Positions 1 through 6,215 of a DNA stretch of 42,219 bases are shown one piece after another. The first letter of the stretch is position 1; the number at the start of each line of letters is the position of its first letter. The notes beneath the pieces were generated by a model that was given only the letters and a program-made list of their open reading frames with translations, was not told the origin of the DNA and did not search any database. The translations under genes and the position numbers were made by a program. The DNA comes from Sulfonitrofixus sp039714575 (lineage in GTDB: Bacteria > Campylobacterota > Campylobacteria > Campylobacterales > Sulfurimonadaceae), in the NCBI GenBank assembly GCA_039714575.1, contig JBDLJE010000012.1:1-42219 (forward strand), in the 5' to 3' direction.

Positions 1-59
1 AGCCGCTTTAGGCGACTAACGATACATTACTTCTAACGAACTCTTCACTTATAGTATAG

Positions 60-179
60 ACAACTTTTAAAGAAAAAAAACTACATACGAGGCTACTTTG
101 TATTGCCAAAACTAGTGAGCATCTCTATAAATTGTCCAAAGCATTAGAAGTCGATATCTGTGAGTTTTTTAAAAACTAA
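60..179 (+). pseudogene. C-terminal remnant of an XRE-type (Cro/C1) helix-turn-helix regulator
   Basis: Reading this frame gives a peptide ending in HLYKLSKALEVDICEFFKN and a stop at 177-179. This is the typical last helix and tail of Cro/C1-type DNA-binding domains (compare the common pattern TLxKLAKALxVDxxEFF). The frame is closed upstream by a stop at 57-59 and the residues before the motif do not look like the rest of an HTH domain, so I read it as a decayed or truncated gene and not a working one. The homology covers only about 20 residues and the window edge is close, so a frameshifted longer gene cannot be excluded. Confidence 0.4.
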
Positions 180-184
180 TCGGA

Positions 185-649
185 TTATAGCTCTTCAATA
201 CGCTTACCGGAAAGAACTGACAAGGGCATCTCTTCTGTGATCTCCTCGTGGTGTTTGAGTAACAGCCAGTTATGATCGTGGTCGTAGTGTGTTTTTACGA
301 GCGTGAACTTGCCGTGGAGTTTTTGCCCCTTTAGCTCGAAACTGATATGCCCTTTTTCGTAAGCATCTTCGAGGGAGACAGCTCTTTCGCCGTCGTGCGA
401 GAGGTTTTCAAAAGTACCTCTGTCCCAGATGAGCACCTTTCCGGCACCGTGTTCACCCTCGGGGATGACACCCTCAAAGTCAGCATATGCCAAGGCATGG
501 TCATCCGTCGGGATGGCGAGACGTTTGTCGTGTGAGTCCATAGAAGGGCCTTTGGGGATGACCCACGACTTGAGTACGCCGCCGACCTCCAGCCTGAAAT
601 CATAATGAACTGCTCTTGCAGCATGTTTCTGCACTACAAAGATTGGCAT
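185..649 (-). CDS. Stand-alone LigD-type 3'-phosphoesterase domain protein
   Basis: 154 residues matching the N-terminal 3'-phosphoesterase module of bacterial NHEJ ligase LigD. In known LigD enzymes this module removes 3'-phosphates and ribonucleosides from DNA ends before sealing. The metal and phosphate ligands of Pseudomonas LigD (His42, His48, Asp50, Arg52, His84, Tyr88) have equivalents at His9, His15, Asp17, Arg19, His51 and Tyr55 with the same spacing. The signature stretch YADFEGVIPEGEHGAG and WDRGTFE are also present. There is no ligase or polymerase domain and no Ku gene in the window, so this is the separate, single-domain form. An end-processing role in DNA repair is inferred; family assignment is firm. 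Confidence 0.9.
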   Translation of the reverse strand: MPIFVVQKHAARAVHYDFRLEVGGVLKSWVIPKGPSMDSHDKRLAIPTDDHALAYADFEGVIPEGEHGAGKVLIWDRGTFENLSHDGERAVSLEDAYEKGHISFELKGQKLHGKFTLVKTHYDHDHNWLLLKHHEEITEEMPLSVLSGKRIEEL

Positions 650-755
650 GTTGTCTGTCCTTTCGTAAATACTACCGTAATTTTTATACTCCTGCTTCCA
701 AAAACCATAGGTTTAACACATCTTGCTATATAATTTCCTAACAAAGGTTTAAACA

Positions 756-1235
756 GTGCAAGAGAGATCCACACAAGTCACCGGTTTTGATAAAGACATA
801 TTGGACAAGGCATCACTCGCTGATGGTCTTGACTACATCTCTGTGAGTGCGAAAAGCATATTTGGAGCGGAGCGCTGCTCTATATTTATGTATGACCAGG
901 AAGAGAATAAGCTCTGGACGACCTTGGCTGACGGGACAGAGAAGATCATCATACCTTACGACATCGGCATCGTTGGGCAGACGATCAGGGTTGAGAAGCC
1001 CATCATAGAAAACGAACCTTACGGCAATGCAAACTTTCTCTCCGATGTCGACATGCAGACAGGCTACTACACCCAGAACATCCTGACCGCACCCATCTTC
1101 AATGGACAGAACAAGATCATCGGGGTCTTGCAGCTGTTAAACAAAGAGGGCGCGTTCAGTAAAAAAGATGCAGAGAGCATCGCCTCTTTTTCAAAGAGCA
1201 TCAGTGGTTTTATAACCGCACAGAGCCATAAGTAA
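756..1235 (+). CDS. GAF-domain sensory protein
   Basis: 159 residues made almost entirely of one GAF domain (about residues 15-150), with no attached kinase, cyclase or phosphodiesterase. It carries the pattern common to phosphodiesterase/cyclase-type GAF domains: AERCSIFMYD, LWTTLADG, GIVGQTIR, VDMQTGYYTQNIL, PIFNGQNKIIGVLQLLNKEGAF. Such domains bind small ligands such as cyclic nucleotides or act as dimerisation modules. The start is a GTG at 756; no ATG gives a complete domain and the Shine-Dalgarno match is weak. It probably acts in trans on another signalling protein; ligand and partner are unknown. Confidence 0.85.
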   Translation: MQERSTQVTGFDKDILDKASLADGLDYISVSAKSIFGAERCSIFMYDQEENKLWTTLADGTEKIIIPYDIGIVGQTIRVEKPIIENEPYGNANFLSDVDMQTGYYTQNILTAPIFNGQNKIIGVLQLLNKEGAFSKKDAESIASFSKSISGFITAQSHK

Positions 1236-1277
1236 GCGGAAAACAGGGATAGGCTAATGCACTCCTCGTGTTGCCCG

Positions 1278-1625
1278 TTATGCTTTCATTGCGGCCTGTA
1301 GATCGTTTTTAATAAGAGGAAGATGCTTTCGGATGACGATCTCAAGAATGTCATCATCGACACTATCATAATCATGAGCAATAAAATTACGGACAGCGTT
1401 AAGACCTTTAATATCATCACGATTGAAATGAGCAAGGATCTCAAAAGCTCCTTCTTGTGTTAGTCGTGTAAAATCTTCTGAAAGTACGATCAGTTGCATG
1501 CGAATCGCTGGTTTTAAAGTACGATCAGACAACGCTCTGACGATCTGTCCATCGACACCCGAGATAAAATACTCAATATCTTCGATCTTTTTCAGCATAC
1601 TACGAAGTCTGTCTTGTTCACTCAT
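1278..1625 (-). CDS. hepT: HepT-like HEPN ribonuclease toxin
   Basis: 115 residues of the HepT/DUF86 HEPN family. The catalytic RX4HXY motif is visible as R79-N-F-I-A-H84-D-Y86, followed by an acidic stretch. Known HepT toxins cleave RNA (including tRNA 3' ends) and are neutralised when the partner MntA nucleotidyltransferase attaches AMP to the motif tyrosine, which is conserved here (Tyr86). The gene overlaps the upstream mntA by four bases (ATGA), giving a tightly coupled antitoxin-first pair. The active-site residues are intact, so the toxin is likely functional. Activity in this organism is inferred from the family. Confidence 0.88.
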   Translation of the reverse strand: MSEQDRLRSMLKKIEDIEYFISGVDGQIVRALSDRTLKPAIRMQLIVLSEDFTRLTQEGAFEILAHFNRDDIKGLNAVRNFIAHDYDSVDDDILEIVIRKHLPLIKNDLQAAMKA

Positions 1626-1942
1626 GCGGTCAACATCTCCTTACTTATGCGCTCTTTAAAAACAATATTGTTACTTTTGAATGAAACGAGATCTACCTTT
1701 CGTTGAAATCTCTTTTCAAGTACTGTACGTATCTTTCCCATCTCCTCAAGCTGTGCAAAGGCGTTATCTTTATGAAAGCGTTGCTGATCGATCTCGTATG
1801 CTATATCTATGTCACTCGTAGGTGCATTCTCACCCCGGGCATAAGAGCCAAAAACACCGACAAGCTTGAAACCAGTGCCCGCATACTCTTCGTTCAGCTC
1901 TTGGATCACACTCAAGATCTGCTCAATTGTCAATTCTCTCAT
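1622..1942 (-). CDS. mntA: MntA-type minimal nucleotidyltransferase antitoxin
   Basis: 106-residue minimal nucleotidyltransferase with the GSX10DXD signature intact (G32-S33, then D44-I-D46) and a likely third catalytic Asp at 84 in KVDLVSF. Family members AMPylate the HepT tyrosine, which blocks the HEPN ribonuclease. It is the first gene of the pair, with an AAAGGAG ribosome site just upstream of the ATG at 1942-1940 and hepT overlapping its stop. Single-domain nucleotidyltransferases can also be orphans, but the downstream RX4HXY partner settles the assignment. Confidence 0.88.
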   Translation of the reverse strand: MRELTIEQILSVIQELNEEYAGTGFKLVGVFGSYARGENAPTSDIDIAYEIDQQRFHKDNAFAQLEEMGKIRTVLEKRFQRKVDLVSFKSNNIVFKERISKEMLTA

Positions 1943-1974
1943 CGGCTCTCCTTTCTTAACATCTCTTTATGATC

Positions 1975-2001
1975 ATTATACCTTAAACCCGGATCTTGCA
2001 A
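1975..2001 (-). promoter_or_regulatory. Putative promoter of mntA-hepT
   Basis: On the minus strand a perfect TATAAT (plus coordinates 1975-1980) lies about 30 bases before the mntA start, with TTGCAA 15 bases upstream (1996-2001) as a possible -35. The spacing is short, so only the -10 is convincing. Confidence 0.45.
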
Positions 2002-2061
2002 ATCGATTCTGAGATCTAAGATCTCTAACCAATATTAGGGCACCTCAACAAAAATCAATTT

Positions 2062-2180
2062 TCAACTCATGTCAGGTAGCCTTTGCCTGACATATGGTGA
2101 TTTTCTTAACCCCATGATCTGTTTATAGGAAGTCGCAATTTGCGATTTCCATTTTTCTAGCTCCTTCAAAGCTAAAGCAC
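2062..2180 (-). pseudogene. Decayed fragment of a second ORF6N-domain gene
   Basis: Minus-strand translation gives ELEKWKSQIATSYKQIMG-LRK before running into unrelated residues and a TGA at 2064-2062. This aligns with ELENWKSQFVTSNKEIMG-LRK of the intact ORF6N protein encoded at 4575-5468; the nucleotides at about 2106-2155 and 5228-5280 are also clearly similar. Everything N-terminal to ELEKW and C-terminal to LRK is missing, so this is a short remnant of a duplicate or related gene. It retains an imperfect form of the palindrome found in the intact copy (2128-2150). Confidence 0.65.
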
Positions 2181-2222
2181 TGTCAATTACCTTATAATTG
2201 CATGCAGCCAAGGAGTCTTTCT

Positions 2223-2639
2223 ATGATCAAACAGAGTGATATACCGCTAGTCTCTCTCAACACCATGAACGAAGTCCATTTCGAAGAGGTGGCAATACTC
2301 AATGACTTGCTGGAACAACTCGACAATGAAGCAGACTTTGAGAGCCTTTCTGAGAGCATGGAAAAGCTTCTTGCGCACATGCAGGAGCACTTTGCAAGTG
2401 AAGAGAAGCTTATGCAGGAGGCACAGTACCCTTCGTTTCGCATGCACAAGGCAGACCATGACAAGGTGCTTAATGAAGCCCGTTATGCCGGAATGGAGTG
2501 GCGCAACAGAAAAGATGTAGACGCACTGAGAGAGTATTTGGCAGAGGAGGTCCTGCCGTGGCTTGACCAGCACATCAAGGCGATGGACACACCGATGGCG
2601 GACTTTGTCTCGCAGTTTGAGAAGTATAAAGACTATTAA
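2223..2639 (+). CDS. Bacteriohemerythrin
   Basis: 138-residue hemerythrin, a four-helix bundle with an oxo-bridged di-iron site that binds O2 (or senses/stores O2 or iron). The metal ligands fit the family pattern: His19, His56-x3-Glu60, His75-x3-His79 and His117-x4-Asp122. The start at 2223 (MIKQSDIP) is preferred over an in-frame ATG at 2202 because AAGGAG (2210-2215) sits seven bases before it. There are no extra signalling domains. It stands between the accessory MntA/HepT pair and a flavodoxin gene on the other strand and is probably monocistronic. O2 buffering would suit a microaerophile, but that is inference. Confidence 0.9.
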   Translation: MIKQSDIPLVSLNTMNEVHFEEVAILNDLLEQLDNEADFESLSESMEKLLAHMQEHFASEEKLMQEAQYPSFRMHKADHDKVLNEARYAGMEWRNRKDVDALREYLAEEVLPWLDQHIKAMDTPMADFVSQFEKYKDY

Positions 2640-2712
2640 AGTTGTAAAGAGCAAAAGATCTGTCCACGAATTTCACGAATGGACACGAATTAAGAGCAAG
2701 AGTAACGAGGTT

Positions 2713-3324
2713 TTAAGAACTTATCCCTGCTCCAAAGCTTTTCGCACTCTCAGGATCTGTCCGGTCCCAGCTGACAAACGGTTTTTTCAGAACATTGTTA
2801 TAGAAGTGGTTGAGCAGTTTACGGTCTTTTTCGTTGAGCCTCTCGATGCTCATCCTGCCGCCAAAATATGCCTGGCGCGGCGGCTTGACACCCAGCGGTC
2901 GGTAGAAACGGTCAAAGTAACCTGCTATCCGTTTTTTCCCGGCCTCGTCTTCGCCCGTCGTACCGCAGACAATAAAGGCCGCGATAACTTTCTCCTGCAT
3001 CGTCTCTTTGTGGGTCTGCAGCAGTTCGATAAGGCGTTTGTGGGGACCGTCTATCCAGATGCCCGAACCGACAATGAACGCGTCGTACTCTTTGACCGAC
3101 TGCCCAAAGTCCAGGGTCTCGATGTTGAGCAGATCAACCTCTCTGCCGGTTCCGGCAGCGATCCACTCCGCCGTCTCGCGGGTCGCTCCATAGCGGGTAC
3201 CGTAGATAAGGGCTGTCTTCTTCCCCTCCCCGATGGTCGGCTGAAGGCTGCAGCCGAAGTTAAAGGCCGCAACAGAGGCCAGTGTCAGTTTTCCGCCGAA
3301 GTGTAAAAATGTCCGTCTGTTCAT
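2713..3324 (-). CDS. Exported flavodoxin-fold protein with Tat-like/lipobox signal
   Basis: 203 residues. Residues 1-25 form a signal with twin arginines (N-R3-R4-T-F-L-H-F), a hydrophobic stretch and a lipobox-like NFGC25, suggesting Tat export and possibly lipid attachment. The mature part is a flavodoxin domain starting with ALIYGTRYGATRETAEWIA, the FMN phosphate loop seen in HemG-like protoporphyrinogen oxidase/Flavodoxin_5 proteins; FIVGSGIWIDGPHK and FIVCGTTGEDE fit the second and third FMN loops. Flavin-loaded proteins are typical Tat cargo. The substrate and redox partner are unknown. A long open frame on the opposite strand (2563-3306) is a shadow of this gene. Confidence 0.75.
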   Translation of the reverse strand: MNRRTFLHFGGKLTLASVAAFNFGCSLQPTIGEGKKTALIYGTRYGATRETAEWIAAGTGREVDLLNIETLDFGQSVKEYDAFIVGSGIWIDGPHKRLIELLQTHKETMQEKVIAAFIVCGTTGEDEAGKKRIAGYFDRFYRPLGVKPPRQAYFGGRMSIERLNEKDRKLLNHFYNNVLKKPFVSWDRTDPESAKSFGAGISS

Positions 3325-3461
3325 ACCAAGGTACCCTTTAATCTGTTCTCCAATTATAGGACCTCTCTGCTTTGAGAAACGAAAAAAAGCCAGGAGTCTG
3401 ACGGACTAAATGGTCGACTTGCTCGTGACTAACTTTCATAAACATGCGTAAATTATCTCAT

Positions 3462-3510
3462 TTTTTACCCGTATTGTTCCAACATGGGTAAAAACCACTT
3501 ATGCTATAAT
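3462..3510 (+). promoter_or_regulatory. Palindromic operator and -10 box of the YefM/ParE-like pair
   Basis: Exact 9-bp inverted arms TTTTTACCC (3462-3470) and GGGTAAAAA (3486-3494) are separated by 15 bases; a consensus TATAAT follows at 3505-3510. The palindrome covers the place where the -35 should be, the usual arrangement for autoregulation by a Phd/YefM-type antitoxin. The repeat and -10 are visible; binding by the antitoxin is inferred. Confidence 0.6.
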
Positions 3511-3538
3511 GACAGTATTCTGTACAAAGGGAAAACAC

Positions 3539-3793
3539 ATGCAAGCCGTTAACTATACTTCAGCACGAAACAACCTCAAAACACTTATTGATAATGTATG
3601 TGACAACAATGAAGAGGTCATCATTACAACGAAGAACGATAAAACCGTCGTCATGATGTCTCTCGACGAGTACAACAAAACGCATGCGCAACTAAAACGT
3701 GACGTGCAAGAAGCTATTGCAGAGGTAGAACGCGGTGACTTCATGAGTATCGACAAGGCATTTGAGCAAGCGAAGAAAGCCTATCGTGACTAA
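3539..3793 (+). CDS. Phd/YefM-family antitoxin
   Basis: 84 residues. The N-terminal half (MQAVNYTSARNNLKTLIDNV, then EEVIITTKNDKTVVMMSLDEYN) is the DNA-binding Phd/YefM fold; the acidic, helical C-terminus (EAIAEVERGDFMSIDKAFEQ) would wrap the toxin. An upstream in-frame ATG at 3509 overlaps the -10 box, while the ATG at 3539 has AAAGGGA (3526-3532) at proper spacing, so the shorter start is chosen. The toxin gene overlaps its stop codon. Family members neutralise the toxin and repress the operon through the upstream palindrome. Confidence 0.88.
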   Translation: MQAVNYTSARNNLKTLIDNVCDNNEEVIITTKNDKTVVMMSLDEYNKTHAQLKRDVQEAIAEVERGDFMSIDKAFEQAKKAYRD

Positions 3794-4070
3794 GATCGTT
3801 TTTTCTCAAAAAGCAGCGCAAAACCTTATCGATCAGGCACTTTATATCTTTGAACAGACACAGAGTATAGAGCTGTCTGACAAATATTTGGATGATATGA
3901 AAAACTACATCGTTGAGATGCTCTCAAAATTTCCAAGATCTGGAAGACCGTCTGATGATATAGCCCTACATACACGTAAGTTAGTTTATCAAGGGTACTC
4001 TATTGTCTACAGAGAAACCGATGAACGGATTGAGATACTTACTCTTTACAGAGAGAACCTTCCAAGGTAA
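3786..4070 (+). CDS. RelE/ParE-superfamily toxin
   Basis: 94 residues starting at a GTG (3786), giving the usual ParE-like opening (V/M)TKIVFSQKAAQNL; a TTG at 3762 would add eight atypical residues. The C-terminal pattern RKLVYQGYSIVYRE and RIEILTLYRENLPR is characteristic of RelE/ParE toxins. ParE members poison DNA gyrase and RelE members cleave ribosome-bound mRNA. The YRE...ILTLYR pattern looks more ParE-like to me, but the target cannot be fixed by eye. It overlaps the antitoxin gene by eight bases, so translation is coupled. Confidence 0.82.
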   Translation: MTKIVFSQKAAQNLIDQALYIFEQTQSIELSDKYLDDMKNYIVEMLSKFPRSGRPSDDIALHTRKLVYQGYSIVYRETDERIEILTLYRENLPR

Positions 4071-4115
4071 AACTACTTTGAGGTGCCCTTAACATATTAG
4101 AAAGCTAAACAGTAG

Positions 4116-4532
4116 TTATTCTGCTTCCACCTTCCCCCGTAACTTCTTCTTCTGACCATGATGCTTTTTGGAGTTCAGCCTCCGCTTCTGCGAACCCTTG
4201 GTCGGCTTGGTCGCGACACGCCTCTTCTGAACGACGTTGACACTTTTTATGAGTTCGACAAGGCGTTCAAGCGCCTCCTCTCTGTTCTGCTCCTGAGAGC
4301 GGTGCTGCTGCGCCTTGATGACGATGATGCCCTCTTTGGTAATGCGCTTCTCTTTTAGCTCCAGCAAGCGCTCTTTGTAGAACTCCGGCAGCGACGACTC
4401 TGCGATGTCAAAACGTATGTGAATAGCGGCAGAGGTTTTGTTGACCTTCTGCCCGCCCGAACCCTGCGCACGAATAGCGGTGAACTCCACTTCGCTTTCA
4501 TCCAGAGTCACTGTGTTTGATATCTTTAGCAT
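4116..4532 (-). CDS. arfB: ArfB alternative ribosome-rescue peptidyl-tRNA hydrolase
   Basis: 138 residues of the ArfB/YaeJ family, a small class I release-factor homologue that frees stalled ribosomes independently of a stop codon. The catalytic GGQ (G26-G27-Q28) sits in RAQGSGGQKVNKTSAAIHIR. The C-terminal tail from about residue 110 (KRRVATKPTKGSQKRRLNSK and onward) is strongly basic; this is the part that enters the empty mRNA channel. There is no stop-codon recognition domain, which separates it from RF1/RF2. It is transcribed leftward after the ORF6N gene on the same strand but probably not as one unit with it. Confidence 0.93.
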   Translation of the reverse strand: MLKISNTVTLDESEVEFTAIRAQGSGGQKVNKTSAAIHIRFDIAESSLPEFYKERLLELKEKRITKEGIIVIKAQQHRSQEQNREEALERLVELIKSVNVVQKRRVATKPTKGSQKRRLNSKKHHGQKKKLRGKVEAE

Positions 4533-4574
4533 TGCACTCCTTTAATTACCAGCAATAATAGCACATCCACTCTC

Positions 4575-5468
4575 TTACAGATCAACCTCCTCTAATTTAT
4601 CCAAGAGTCTTAAAGCTTCTTTGTCAAACTTTGAAAACGCAAACCATTTTTTGCCCAAGTCTTTTAGTGATGCCCCTATGTGATAAACACTCTTATCATC
4701 GATAATGAGGAACCTGTCATGCGCCTCCTTAAATATTTTGATCTCAATGGGAGAGTACTGCTCATTGTGTTTTTTCAGATCAAGTTGCAGTTGTTTAGAA
4801 AGTGTCTTTGTATAGATCGTCACTTTGCAGTCAGTATCACTCTTAGAAAGAAGTGTCAATACACTTTCATCGACATAATTGTCTATGAGCACTAGAGAGG
4901 TTTTAGCACTTTTAATTAGATCAGAGGCAAAGACATATGCATCATAGACTTGACCATCGAAGAAGATGCCCTGCTTGGGTTTTAAACTTTTATCTTCCAA
5001 TGCATTAAATATCTTCTCAAAACGTTTATCTGTTTTCATCTCATTAGAGATCTGTCTTTTTTCAACCTGTTCAATTCGTTGAAACAGTTCAGCATTCAAT
5101 GATAAAAACTTCCTCATTTTGACAAAGGTATTGATAATATCAATACTAGTTTGAATTGCAGTATCGCTTTTCAGCACCCCTGAGAGCATAGAGACCCCTT
5201 GTTCAGTAAAAACACTAGGTAGCTTTCTTAAACCCATGATCTCTTTATTGGAAGTCACAAATTGTGACTTCCAATTCTCAAGTTCTTGTGGAGTCAATTG
5301 GAACATAAATGATGCAGGGAATCGCACTACATTTCTCTTAACAGCTTGATTCAGCACTCTAGTCTCTACTCCATAAAGTTCGGCCAAGTCTCTATCAAAC
5401 ATAACCTGAACACCACGAAGACTATAGATTTTACTTTCTATTTCATTATTCACTTGATTTAAATTCAC
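4575..5468 (-). CDS. ORF6N-domain DNA-binding protein with PLD-like C-terminus
   Basis: 297 residues. Residues about 10-95 form an ORF6N domain (GVQVMFDRDLAELYGVETRV, FPASFMFQLT, LPSVFTEQGVSML), a DNA-binding module common in phage antirepressors and accessory genes. A helical linker (about 105-160) follows. The C-terminal part (about 168-297) resembles a single phospholipase D-like half: VLIDNYVDESVLTLLS, then H250-D-R-FLIID and YHIGASLKDLGKKW. Classical PLD motifs have HxK; here it reads H-D-R, so catalysis is doubtful. The GTG start overlaps the radC stop (GTGA), so the two are co-transcribed. The gene contains a 29-bp perfect palindrome. Confidence 0.8.
   Translation of the reverse strand: MNLNQVNNEIESKIYSLRGVQVMFDRDLAELYGVETRVLNQAVKRNVVRFPASFMFQLTPQELENWKSQFVTSNKEIMGLRKLPSVFTEQGVSMLSGVLKSDTAIQTSIDIINTFVKMRKFLSLNAELFQRIEQVEKRQISNEMKTDKRFEKIFNALEDKSLKPKQGIFFDGQVYDAYVFASDLIKSAKTSLVLIDNYVDESVLTLLSKSDTDCKVTIYTKTLSKQLQLDLKKHNEQYSPIEIKIFKEAHDRFLIIDDKSVYHIGASLKDLGKKWFAFSKFDKEALRLLDKLEEVDL
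5247..5275. repeat. 29-bp perfect palindrome inside the ORF6N coding sequence
   Basis: Arms ATTGGAAGTCACAA (5247-5260) and TTGTGACTTCCAAT (5262-5275) pair exactly around a single central A. It encodes N-W-K-S-Q-F-V-T-S-N of the ORF6N domain. The remnant copy at 2128-2150 keeps a near-palindrome (GGAAGTCGCAA / TTGCGATTTCC) with changes on both arms at the CA/TG pair. It could be an operator, a recombination site or an mRNA hairpin. Confidence 0.8.
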
Positions 5469-6124
5469 ACTAACCCCTCTTCGCGCAGACTCAAATACCC
5501 CTCTCTGCTCAAAATGACATGGTCAAGCAGCTCGATGCCCATGATGGTTCCCACCTCTTTAAGCCTCTTGGTGACACGTTTGTCTTCGATGCTGGGTTCG
5601 AGTTGACCACTGGGGTGATTATGTGCGATGATGATGCCGGCGGCGCGGTCACTGACAGCATCGGCGAAGACCTCCCTGGGGTGGACAAGGGACTGGTTGA
5701 GTGTGCCGATGGAGATGATGCGTTTTTCGATGATGTGCGAGGCGCCGTCAAGCGTTATGACCAAAAAGTGCTCCTGCTTCTTGAGAGCATATTCCAGAAG
5801 TTCACTGTGAACATCCTCGGCCGAGGTGATCTTGACATTCTGTTTTATGAGGTAGCGCCGGCTCAGCTCAAGTGCGGAGAGGATCTGCATCGCTTTTGCT
5901 CTGCCGAGACCGTGGATCTCGACAAGCCTGTTCAAGGTAAGCGCCTCAAAGTCATCGTCCAGCAACTTGACGATCTCTTTGGAGAGCTTGATGACATCTT
6001 TGCCCTGTGTACCGCTGCCTAAAAGAATAGCTAACAGCTCATACTCTTTAAGAGCGCCTGCCCCTTTAGCCAGTAACTTCTCTCTCGGTCTGTCATGTTT
6101 GTAGAGTTCGTTTATCGTTTTCAT
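5465..6124 (-). CDS. radC: RadC-family JAB/JAMM domain protein
   Basis: 219 residues, usual RadC length. N-terminal helix-hairpin-helix region (EIHGLGRAKAMQILSALELS, residues 69-88) and a C-terminal JAMM metalloprotease-like domain with H168-N-H170-P-S-G and S178-x2-D181, the full Zn-binding signature. RadC was once named a DNA-repair protein, but its biochemical role is still unsettled; the family is often found with mobile or accessory genes. Here it is followed in overlap by the ORF6N gene, which supports an accessory DNA-related role. Confidence 0.92.
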   Translation of the reverse strand: MKTINELYKHDRPREKLLAKGAGALKEYELLAILLGSGTQGKDVIKLSKEIVKLLDDDFEALTLNRLVEIHGLGRAKAMQILSALELSRRYLIKQNVKITSAEDVHSELLEYALKKQEHFLVITLDGASHIIEKRIISIGTLNQSLVHPREVFADAVSDRAAGIIIAHNHPSGQLEPSIEDKRVTKRLKEVGTIMGIELLDHVILSREGYLSLREEGLV

Positions 6125-6215
6125 ACAACGATTATAGGTGCTAACTAAAATTAATAGTTATAAATATGTCTAGTTGCCATAAAACAGTACCGGCAATGGC
6201 AGAGGGGCAGAGTCG

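Noticed and set aside
2563..3306. Long plus-strand open frame opposite the exported flavodoxin
   Set aside because: The minus-strand protein has a clear flavodoxin domain and signal; the plus-strand product has no recognisable domain and is its shadow.
2037..4089. 12-bp inverted repeat (AGGGCACCTCAA / TTGAGGTGCCCT) flanking the hemerythrin-flavodoxin-YefM/ParE block, as possible mobile element ends
   Set aside because: Matches of this length are expected many times by chance in 42 kb; no target duplication or transposase is seen.
4575..5468. Prophage, because of the ORF6N antirepressor-like domain
   Set aside because: No phage structural, integrase or lysis genes surround it; radC and arfB are chromosomal.
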